Source: Limnomonas spitsbergensis (lineage: Eukaryota; Chlorophyta; Chlorophyceae; Chlamydomonadales). Taken from it: DNA of 64,000 bases. The stretch covers positions 5,540,501 through 5,604,500 of the forward strand of contig JAYJMM010000112.1 of NCBI GenBank assembly GCA_037349105.1, given 5' to 3'. The notes under the pieces were generated by a model. It was not told where the DNA came from. It searched no databases and saw only the letters and a program-made list of their open reading frames with translations. Below are positions 53,560 to 62,600 of the stretch, in pieces (position 1 is the first letter of the stretch; each line of letters starts with the position of its first letter). The translations under genes were made by a program, and so were the position numbers.

Positions 53560-54176
53560 ATGGCGGTGAAGGTGGCAGATCTAGATGAGCTGATTGAGGA
53601 GCCGATCTGAAGCCGATCGGCTGGACGGGGATTCTGCAGTGGGCGGCGAGCCTGTGGGAGCAAGTTTGCTCCAGGTATTTCTCCCACTTCAACGATCAGG
53701 TGAAGGCCGTTGAGGAATTCAAGGCCCATCATCTGAGGGAGTGGGCAACGAAGGCCATGATGGGGATTCCACACACGGGGCAGGACAGGGCGACGTTGTT
53801 GGCCGCCCTTGTACAAGCGTCCAAGGGAGGAGCAGAACGCGAGGCAGCCCTGGCCGTTAAGGCCTTCGCAGATGAGTGGTGCAATGGGGTGAAGGGAGAT
53901 CAGGAGGAACCTGGATCTGAACCCGATGATGAAGAAGAGGAGGATCAAGAGTGGGGAGGTTTTGAAACAGCTGTGCAGCAACCAGAGGAGCTCAGGGAGG
54001 TCCAAAGGTGGCAGCAGCAGGCAAGGGCCGCGCCCACCCCAGGGTCCAGAGAGGCCAGAGAGGAGGTGCTGTCAGATTCCTGGGCCAAGAAATACACAGG
54101 CGGGACACAGCCAGGCAGGCCGAGCCAGGAGCCGCCCAGGGGGGCGGAGTACGGCAGAGGAACAGAGCCGCGATGA
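53560..54176 (+). CDS. Module B continuation: PIGW and IPHTGQDRATLL blocks
   Basis: After a TGA at 53,608 the frame reads KPIGWTGILQWAASLWEQVC, then HFNDQVKAVEEFKAHHLREW, then MMGIPHTGQDRATLLAAL and ALAVKAFADEWCNGV. It then has an acidic tail and a TGA at 54,176. It is about 75 percent identical over these blocks to residues 350-460 of the 14 kb ORF, which fixes this as a real protein segment. The 28 residues before GIPHTG are probably helical. No enzyme motif is seen. The frame shifts to that of 53,926 somewhere around 54,000-54,170, since the 18-residue repeat is in the other frame. Confidence 0.6.
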
Positions 54177-55191
54177 CAGAGCCAAGAGCCGTCCAGGGGA
54201 CAGGCAGACGGCAGGGAAGAGCCAAGCTGACAGAGCCAGGAGAGGAGCCGCCCAGGGGGCAGGAGTACGGCAGAAGAACAGAGCCGCGATGACAGAGCAA
54301 AGAGCCGTCCAGGGGCAGGCAGACGGCAGGGAACAGCCAAGCTGGCAGAGCCATGAGTCGCCTAGGGGGCAGGCAGACGGAAGGGAACAGCCAAGCCGGC
54401 AGAGCCAGAAGCCGCCCAGGGGGCAGGCAGACGGCAGGGAACAGCCAAACTGGCAAAGCCAGAAGCCGCCCAGGGGGCAGGCAGAATACGGCAGGAGGAC
54501 ACAGCCAGGCGGGCCAAGCCAGAAGCCGCCCAGGGGGCAGGCAGAATCCGGCAGAGGAACACAGCCTCGGGAGTCTGGCCCAGAGGAGAGAAAAAGCAGA
54601 GATGCGGCTGATCAGCCGCCACCCGAGAGGAGCAGAGGATCCGCGGGCGGGGCCGGCAGACAGTCGTCAGGGGGCGGACAAGCCCAGGATGGGGCTGGCC
54701 GCAGAAACAGCCAGTACCAGCACAGTCGCAGCCCACCAGGGGGCGACAGTGGCGGATCTGGATCAGACTCCAGTTCAGACGAGTCCGGATCAGGTGGATC
54801 TGACAGGCGCGGGCCAGGGACCAGGCGGGAGTCAATGAAGCGAAAGAAAAAGAGGTTGGATATGGAGCAGGCGGAGGTGAGCATGCAGCTGCAGAAGCAA
54901 ATAGTCATGCAGCTGACTGGTGTGACCAGGTTCACCAAGATCCCGACCATCCAAGGCAACGTGCCTGTATGGATATGGCCCAGCCCGGAGCTGTCGCGGT
55001 CAGGAAGTACTGCCAAGCATGCGGCTATTGGGGGTCGCACAACCGGCTGGCGTTGTCCGATGAACTGCCGGCGCTGGCCGTGGTGGCAGGGGAAATTGTT
55101 GGATCCTGCCAGTCACCCTCGGCCATGGCCATGCTCGTGCGATCCCTGGCCAGGTTGTGGAACAACAAGCCTGCCAGTGTGGGGCCGTTGA
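53926..55191 (+). CDS. 18-residue repeat and basic Ser/Gly-rich segment
   Basis: This 421-codon frame holds about nine 18-residue units (RGQADGREQPSWQSQKPP). They are followed by SRSPPGGDSGGSGSDSSSDE, a basic patch MKRKKKRLDMEQAEV and VTRFTKIPTIQGNVPVW. The last two look like a nucleic-acid-binding and linker region of a gag-type protein. After about 54,970 the neighbouring frame (54,969-55,424) becomes the more protein-like one. The unit has no enzyme motif. It is likely part of the same polyprotein as the preceding module. Confidence 0.4.
   Translation: MMKKRRIKSGEVLKQLCSNQRSSGRSKGGSSRQGPRPPQGPERPERRCCQIPGPRNTQAGHSQAGRARSRPGGRSTAEEQSRDDRAKSRPGDRQTAGKSQADRARRGAAQGAGVRQKNRAAMTEQRAVQGQADGREQPSWQSHESPRGQADGREQPSRQSQKPPRGQADGREQPNWQSQKPPRGQAEYGRRTQPGGPSQKPPRGQAESGRGTQPRESGPEERKSRDAADQPPPERSRGSAGGAGRQSSGGGQAQDGAGRRNSQYQHSRSPPGGDSGGSGSDSSSDESGSGGSDRRGPGTRRESMKRKKKRLDMEQAEVSMQLQKQIVMQLTGVTRFTKIPTIQGNVPVWIWPSPELSRSGSTAKHAAIGGRTTGWRCPMNCRRWPWWQGKLLDPASHPRPWPCSCDPWPGCGTTSLPVWGR
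54100..54570. repeat. 54-bp minisatellite, about nine units
   Basis: GGCAGACGGCAGGGAACAGC then CAAGCTGGCAGAGCCAGAAG and CCGCCCAGGGGGCA, with shorter variants on the left. Period 54 bp keeps one frame open, as with the 87-bp and 45-bp arrays. Confidence 0.85.
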
Positions 55192-55424
55192 TGGTGGCCA
55201 TCAGGGCAGCGCCCCACGCAGGGGACAGGGCCACCAAGGAGGTGGAAAGGATCAGGGGGCAGTGGGCCGCTCCAGCAGAGGAGCAGTGCTGTGAGGTTTC
55301 CCTGCTTACCCTGTGGATCAGGGTGGTAAATGAGGAGGCAGGGAAGGGCCGGGGGGTAGCCAAGTGGCCGGTTTTCGCCGGGAAGTGTATTTTTTTGCCC
55401 GGCCCAGGCCGGGCAGGGGTCTAA
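54969..55424 (+). CDS. Unrecognised protein segment, possible gag part
   Basis: Reads RKYCQACGYWGSHNRLALSD, then LARLWNNKPASVGPLMVAIR, then GDRATKEVERIRGQWAAPAE, then SLLTLWIRVVNEEAG. Composition is protein-like throughout. A single C-x2-C is present but no full zinc finger. It probably continues the preceding frame after an indel near 54,970. At about 55,370 the text changes to GC-palindromic non-coding DNA. Confidence 0.4.
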   Translation: MDMAQPGAVAVRKYCQACGYWGSHNRLALSDELPALAVVAGEIVGSCQSPSAMAMLVRSLARLWNNKPASVGPLMVAIRAAPHAGDRATKEVERIRGQWAAPAEEQCCEVSLLTLWIRVVNEEAGKGRGVAKWPVFAGKCIFLPGPGRAGV

Positions 55425-56165
55425 AATTGGCCGGCGGTATGGACGGAATTTTTTTCACACTTTTTTTACAAATTTTCTAGCGTAGGATCTGCTGCTTTCC
55501 AGCTTTCCTTTGCTGGCATCTCCGCACACCGCCCAGTCCTTATGCTGAGGATTCACCAGCCATGAGGCGAGGAGCTTGTCGGTAGCAGGTGGCTCGGTCG
55601 GCCCCTATTCGACTGCATCCGAGATAAGAGACAAACGCGATTATTATTTATAAGCGATACTTCAATGCCTCTTCGAACACAGTCGTTGATTGCGAGAAAT
55701 GTGGTAAATTTCGAATGGACGTACCGAGTCCACGCACAGGAGCCTCTTCTTGCTGAGCTAAATCGACGGCCTGGGCTGCAGGGGCCTCGACTGGCTGAGC
55801 TGCGGGGGCATATTCCGGCCGTCCGGCGGTGCAGGCTGTTGAGCTAGGCGCGTTAGCCATGACAAGAGGTTTACCCTTGCTCGCTTCGCGGGAGGTGGGG
55901 GCGGTGCAGTGGCCTCTTAGAGTACTCCGACATCTTCGACCGCGTCATCACAACGCATTTCAAAGTCGCTATCATCGTCTATTTCATTCATTTCGAGGGA
56001 AGTTCTTGCCGGGGTGACTGAGAGGGAATTTAAAACACCTCCGGCTGACGCCGGGGGGGTAGTCAGCCAAACCCCCATTTTCGCTGGGGTTTGCCGGAAG
56101 GGGGTTCGTTGGCTCACCGGCAGAAATAAGCCTTCGGCCCATTTCTCCCGGCGCCGGGCCCGGCG
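55375..56165. other. Probable non-autonomous insertion in the gag-like region
   Basis: The left edge (GGCCGGTTTTCGCCGGGAAG) and right edge (CTCCCGGCGCCGGGCCCGGC) are GC-palindromic and partly complementary. The interior is AT-richer and unlike its flanks. On the minus strand two short frames, MNEIDDDSDFEMRCDDAVED (to 55,917) and a 70-codon ATG frame at 55,860-55,648, have protein-like acidic and Ala/Glu-rich text. This would fit a deleted DNA transposon with the start of its gene. No target duplication was identified. Confidence 0.35.
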
Positions 56166-56580
56166 TCCTTTCCTTGGGAGGAGGTGGGGAAGCCGACCTC
56201 GGATGAGAGATCCGCGATCACCAACCTCAAGCTGGGAGTCAAGACCACTTTGGATCCGGAGGTCAAGCCAGAGGAGACAGTGGAGGCGTTTGCGCACAGA
56301 GTCCTGTCCATAGCAGAGTTGCTGCATATCTCCATGGATGCAGTGGACTACTTTGGCAGAAGGCACTCGGTCTCGCACATGTTCTATGAGGGGCTGCCAG
56401 TGGCCACCAGGGTCAAGCTGAGCATGTTCGTGATCACTGTGCCAGGGTACTTGTGCATGACCGATGAGGAGCAGATCACTGTGCTGACGCAGCAGGTGGT
56501 GCTGTGGGAGAAGTTTGCCCTGGAAATGGGGGACCTGTTGGTCACAGATCACAGGCATGCGGCAGAAGAGGATAATGAGA
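56166..56580 (+). pseudogene. Retrotransposon gag-like (capsid) fragment
   Basis: Reads EEVGKPTSDERSAITNLKLG, then ETVEAFAHRVLSIAELLHIS, then HMFYEGLPVATRVKLSMF, then ITVLTQQVVLWEKFALEMGD. The pattern S/T-V-x-x-F-x-x-R/H-x-x-x-L-A, followed about 30 residues on by F-x-x-G-L and a basic/hydrophobic end, matches the C-terminal half of Ty3/gypsy-type gag capsids. It is cut at 56,580 by the junction of the 11.2-kb duplication, where coding text (AEEDNEMAES) passes into the G-rich array. The N-terminal half was probably separated by the insertion at 55,375-56,165. Confidence 0.55.
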
Positions 56581-58446
56581 TGGCAGAGAGTAGGGGGGAA
56601 ATAGGGGGCAGTAATGGGGCAGAAGGGGGGCAATAGTAGGGCAGCAGGGGGGAAGTAGGGGGGAAGTAGGGGAGTAGCAGGCAGATAGGAGGGGGGCAGC
56701 ATGGGGGCAGTAGGGGAGCAGCAGGCAGATAGGAGGGGGGCAGTAGGGGGCAGTAGGGGGGCGGCTGGGGGTTTTCAACCGTTTATTAGGAGGCATTCAA
56801 GATAGTTTACTGTATTGCGTTGGGTGATATCGTGAAAGTTTCTCTTACAATAACTGACATGAGCTGAAAGGCCGTGTTGTCTTGTTTTAAACGTGGATTT
56901 TCGGGGGGTCCCGACCAAGAGTACTCTAAAACGAGCAGAACATTATTTCATTTTAATTTATAATGTAATCTATGCAATGCAAGTTAATACTGTCGATTTG
57001 TTGTGCCTTCCCACATAATTATCGTTGTTTGGGGTTGAGGGAGCCATACATATATTAGTTATCGGTTGTCATAGCCAGTTTTCAGTCAGTAATTAAGGGT
57101 TTAAGTCGATAATATGTCACGAGGGCAGCATAGAAATAAACTGTATTTTTTAACCCAAGGAAGGGCACATCAAATATACTCTATCTTTCTATAAATTTAC
57201 TGACCCCTACATAAATAACTCCCGAGACAAGCAGAGTACGTACGCTGCCAAGGCTTAACTAGCTAGCATCATCCTTGTTTGATGGTTTAGGCCCTGAGCT
57301 GCACTGTTCCACTAACCCGCACGCCCCTAGGAGAGGTATTTATTTTTCTTTATTGTCACCCTCATCATGGTTTGGGTAGGTGGAGTGGCAAGGGCACCAA
57401 TAGGCTAGTATGCTTATTTCTGGCTCGGAGCCACTAAGTACAAGGGAGCCACCATATTTGTCTCCTACTGTCCCCCACAGAAATGCCACCATGCGTACCA
57501 GGTACAACATGCATGCCCAAGCGGCCGGCAAAGAACCCCCACAGGGACTGTACCATGCGGTGGTACAAGTTCTAGAGAAGAAGAACAGATTTCGGTGATG
57601 CACCCTACATGTGTCGCACAACAAATTATGGACTACCAACAAACCTGTCAGAGGGAAGCTAAGCTTGTCTGACCTGGAATACTTTTTTGAATTGTTTGCC
57701 TTGGACAGCTTGAAAAGCACCTCTGTCGTTGCATTCTGCTTGGGCTTTTCGTGCCAGATTAGATCTTGCAAACCCCGGATGTGAAGAGCCTTGGGGAGAA
57801 GCTCGAAGATCCAGTTGTGGAGTTATAAACCCAGCTTGATTCCTTGTGCATTTGGTCAGTGGTTAAGGTCGGACCACTTGATTGTGAAAACAAAAGTGTA
57901 AACAGAAGTGGATCGGCTAGATCGGCGGATCAGTGATCAATGGATTGCTGAGGCCGAGATTTCAGTGGCCCAGAACTGTGTGCAGGCAAGACAGTCTGAG
58001 CAGCGGCGTGACGTGCGCCAAGGAGATCCGCAGGAGTTAAGCGGATCGCTGTGAAGGATCCAGTGAAGGATCGCTGTGCAGGTCACTGTCTAGGATCGCT
58101 GTCCAGGATCGCCCGGTAGCTGGCATCAGCCGCACCCGATCGCTGTGAAGGATCGCTGTCCAGGATCGCTGTGAAGGATCCAGTGAAGGATCGTTGTGCA
58201 GGTCACTGTCCAGGATCGATGTGAAGGATCGCTGTCCAGAATCGCCCGGTAGCTGGCACAGCCACACCCGATCGCTGTGAAGGATCGCAGTGAAAGCTGG
58301 GAGAAAGTTGGGAGAAAGAAAGCTGGTACGGGCGAAGGAGAATTCCGCCTAGCACCAGATCTTGTTGAGCAAATAGAAAGAGTCGGATTGCCTGTCCTTG
58401 AGCTATAATTGCCTGTCAACCAGACCTGTCTAGCAAGCCCTCAGAA

Positions 58447-59460
58447 AGGCAGGGCCTGGACTCAGAGCAGCAGATGGCGCTTGAGGGAGAAGCGATGCGT
58501 ATTTCCCGCGGGCTAGCAGGGATCAAGAATCCCGCAGCTTGGGGTGCAAGGTGCCCAGTGCAGATCAAGCTTGGCCTTAGGACGTTGGGCAGGCTGATGG
58601 CACTGTGGGCGCTGAAGTGTCGCACAAAGGGATCGGCCGAGGTGGGCCAGTGCCCCAATCAACCCTGAATATTCCAAGGCAAGGCCTGGAATATATATGC
58701 GCAGTGGTTGAGACAAGGAGGAAGAACCCCTGAGCTGACATTGGACCCGGCCGCTGAGGTGTCGCAGACCAGTGGCGCAGATCGGGACAGTGGTCCAGAA
58801 AGCGCACCATAGCAGGACTTGCCCAGTGGGGCAGGGGCTGCGCGACGAGTCAAGAATGAGCCCGATCACGGTGATCAAGGGGCAGGCGCCTCTGCAGCCC
58901 CAGAGGGGGCAGCAGAGTGCGGGGGAGCCAGAGACCTAGGCAGTGGGCCATAATACGCGACGCAGAAGAGGCTGCTGAGAGTGGCAAGTGCTGCGCAGTG
59001 CGTTAAAAAGGAGAACGGGACGATGCCCCGTGGTGGAAGTCAGGTGATCAGGAAACCTGCAGATCTGCAAGCGGTGGGTGGAGCAAAAGCCGCCACTGCG
59101 GAATGGCCCCCAGTAAAAAAGAAGGAGGATCTGGCTCAGCCAATAGGGTGGAACAGGCTAGGGCAGTGGGCCACTGGAGTGTGGAAAAGTGTGTGTGACG
59201 CAGAGCAGGCGGGGTTAAGCAGTCTGGCTGTGCCCCAGCAGCGCGCACCCTTGGAGGCACTGACCAGGTGTATGGAGCAGCCAGGTAATCAGGTGTCCCC
59301 CAACGGCTGGTCCATGTTTGATATCCTCAGCAGTGACAGTGAGCCAAGTCCCAGGGACCAACATCAGGCCCGGGGGAGGGCCTTTCTACCCAGGCGGGAT
59401 AGCCCGGTAGCTAGCGAGCAGCTGCACCTGATCAGCTGTTTTCAGGCAGGAAGTGCCTGA
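58447..59460 (+). pseudogene. Module A, second copy
   Basis: Duplicate of 47,200-48,210. The GEAMRIS, GIGRGGPVP and AQPIGWNRLGQW blocks are unchanged. The 4-bp ATAT gain at about 58,690 breaks the frame between GIGRGGPVP and LDPAAEVSQ. A TGA at 59,458 ends the frame after one 25-residue unit, about 310 bp earlier than in copy 1. Decay has therefore continued after duplication. Confidence 0.6.
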
Positions 59461-59696
59461 CCACCCTGGCGGGATAGCCCGGTAGCTAGCAAGCAGCTGC
59501 ACCTGATCAGCTGTCTTCCGGAAGGAAGTGCCTGTCCACCCAGGCGGGATAGCCCGGTACGTAGGGAACAGCTGCACCTGATCAGCTGTGATCTGGCAGG
59601 AAGGGCTGAGCACAGGCCTGGCCCGCGCATGGCAAGCGAGGCTGCGAATTATTTGGGGTCGCCCCAGAGCAGGATAAACATGATCAGGAGGATCAA

Positions 59697-62600
59697 ACTG
59701 TGGTGGCTGGTGGCTGCGAGCCAGGCCAACTGCAGATGCAGGCGCCGCGGATGTGCTTGCAGAGGGAGGCAGCCCCTGTGACACCTGTGGTGGCCGGTGG
59801 TTGCGAGCCAGACCGACTGCAGGTGCAGGCGTCGCGGCTGTGCTTGCAGAGGGAGGCAGCTCACGTGATACTTGCGGTGGCTGGTGGCTGCGAGCCAGGC
59901 CAACTGCAGGTGCAGGCGCCGCGGCTGTGCTTGCAGAGGGAGGCAGCTCATGTGACACCTGTGGTGGCTGGTGGCTGCGAGCCAGGCCAACTGCAGGTGC
60001 AGGCGCCGCGGCTGTGCCCGCAGAGGGAGCCAGCCCCTGTGACACATGTGGTGGCCGGTGGCTGCGAGCCAGGCCAACTGCAGGTGCAGGCGCCGCGGCT
60101 GTGCTTGCAGAGGGAGGCAGCCCCTGTGAAACCTGTGGTGGCCGGTGGTTGCGAGCCAGACCGACTGCAGGTGCAGGCGTCGCGGCTGTGCTTGCAGAGG
60201 GAGGCAGCTCACGTGACACTTGCGGTGGCTGGTGGCTGCGAGCCAGGCCAACTGCAGGTGCAGGCGCCGCGGCTGTGCTTGCATAGGGAGCCAGCCCCTG
60301 TGAAACCCGTGGTGGCCGGTGGCTGCGAGCCAGGCCAACTGCAGGTGCAGGCGCCGCGGCTGTGCTTGCATAGGGAGCCAGCCCCAGTGACATATGTGGT
60401 GGCCGGTGGCTGCGAGCCAGGCCAACTGCAGATGCATGCGTCGCGGCTGTGCCTGCAGAGGGGGTCAGCTCTTGTAACACCTGTGGTGGCTGGTGGCTGC
60501 GAGCCAGGCCAACTGCAGGTGCATGCGTCGCGGCTGTGCTTGCAGAGGGGGCCAGCCCCTGTGACACCTGTGGTGGCCGGTGGATGCGACCCGGGCCAAC
60601 TGCAGGTGCAGGCGCCGCGGATGTGCTTGCAGAGGGAGCCAGCCCCTGTGACACCTGTGGTGGCTGGTGGCTGCGAGCCAGGCCAACTGCAGGTGCAGGC
60701 GCCGCGGCTGTGCTTGCAGAGGGGGCCAGCTCTTGTGACACCTGTGGTGGCTGGTGGCTGCGAGCCAGGCCAACTGCAGGTGCATGCGCCGCGGCTGTGC
60801 TTGCATAGGGAGCCAGCCCATGTGACACCCGTGGTGGCTGGTGGCTGCGAGCCAGGCCAACTGCAGGTGCAGGCGCCGCGGCTGTGCTTGCAGAGGGAGC
60901 CAGCCCCTGTGACACCTGTGGTGGCCGGTGGCTGCGAGCCAGGCCAACTGCAGGTGCAGGCGCCGCAGCTGTGCTTGCAGAGGGAGCCATCCCATGTGAC
61001 ACCTGTGGTGGCTGTTTGCTGCGAGCCAGGCCAACTGCAGGTGCAGGCGCCGCGGCTGTGCTTGCAGAGGGGGCCAGCCCATGTGACACCTGTGGTGGCT
61101 GGTGGCTGCGAGCCAGGCCAGCTGCAGGTGCAGGCGCCGCGGCTGTGCTTGCAGAGGGAGCCAGCCCATGTGACACATGTGGTGGCCGGTGGCTGCGAGC
61201 TAAGCCAACTGCAGGTGCAGGCGCCGCGGCTGTGCTTGCAGAGGGAGGCAGCCCCTGTGACACATGTGTTGGCCGGTGGCTGCGAGCCAGGCCAACTGCA
61301 GGTGCAGGTGCCGCGGCTGTGCTTGCAGAGGGAGCCAGCCCATGTGACACCTTTGGTGGCTGGTGGCTGCGAGCCAGGCCAACTGCAGGTGCAGGCGCCG
61401 CGGCTGTGCTTGCAGAGGGAGCCAGCCCCTGTGACACATGTGGTGGCTGGTGGCTGTGAGCCAGGCCAGCTGCAGGTGCAGGCGCCGCGGCTATGCTTGC
61501 AGAGGGAGCCAGCTCTTGTGACACTTGTGGTGGCTGGTGGCTGCGAGCCAGGTCAACTGCAGGTGCAGGCGCCGTGGCTGTGCTTGCAGAGGGAGCCAGC
61601 CCATGTGACACATGTGGTGGCCGGTGGCTGCGAGCCAGGCCAACTGCAGGTGCAGGCGTCGCGGTTGTGCTTGCAGAGGGGGCCAGCTCTTGTGACACCT
61701 GTGGTGGCTGGTGGCTGCGAGCCAGGCCAACTGCAGGTGCAGGCGCCGCGGCTGTGCTTGCAGAGGGAGCCAGCCCCTGTGACACATGTGTTGGCTGGTG
61801 GCTGCGAGCCAGGCCAACTGCAGGTGCAGGCGCCGCGGCTGTGCTTGCAGAGGGGGCAGCCCATGTGACACATGTGGTGGCTGGTGGCTGCGAGCCAGGC
61901 CAACTGCAGGTGCAGGCGCCGCGGCTGTGCTTGCATAGGGAGCCAGCTCTTGTGACACCCGTGGTGGCTGGTGGCTGCGAGCCAGGCCAACTGCAGGTGC
62001 AGGCGCCGCGGCTGTGCTTGCAGAGGGAGCCAGCCCCAGTGACACATGTGGTGGCCGGTGGCTGCGAGCCAGGCCAACTGCAGATGCATGCGTCGCGGAT
62101 GTGCTTGCAGAGGGGGCCAGCTCTTGTAACACCTGTGGTGGCTGGTGGCTGCGAGCCAGGCCAACTGCAGGTGCAGGCGCCGCGGCTGTGCTTGCAGAGG
62201 GAGCCAGCCCCTGTGACACCTGTGGTGGCCGGTGGATGCGACCCGGGCCAACTGCAGGTGCAGGCGCCGCGGATGTGCTTGCAGAGGGAGCCAGCCCCTG
62301 TGACACCTGTGGTGGCTGGTGGCTGCGAGCCAGGCCAACTGCAGGTGCAGGCGCCGCGGCTGTGCTTGCAGAGGGAGCCAGCCCCTGTGACACATGTGGT
62401 GGCTGGTGGCTGCGAGCCAGGCCAACTGCAGGTGCAGGCGCCGCGGCTGTGCTTGCAGAGGGAGCCAGCTCTTGTGACACCTGTGGTGGCCGGTGGATGC
62501 GACCCGGGCCAACTGCAGGTGCAGGCGCCGCGGCTGTGCTTGCAGAGGAAGCCAGCCCTAGTGACACATGTGGTGGCCGGTGGCTGCGAGCCAGGCCAAC

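Larger units (their letters stand above)
45334..56580 (+). repeat. Tandem duplication unit 1 (11,247 bp)
   Basis: From TGGCAGAGAGTAGG at 45,334 onwards the sequence is repeated at 56,581, at a constant offset of 11,247 (11,251 after a 4-bp ATAT gain at about 58,690). I traced near-identity for about 3.1 kb up to the 87-bp array, with only a handful of substitutions. Unit 1 contains the 5' flank, decayed module A, the first 87-bp array, the PIGW/GIGRGG protein region and the gag-like fragment. Confidence 0.85.
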
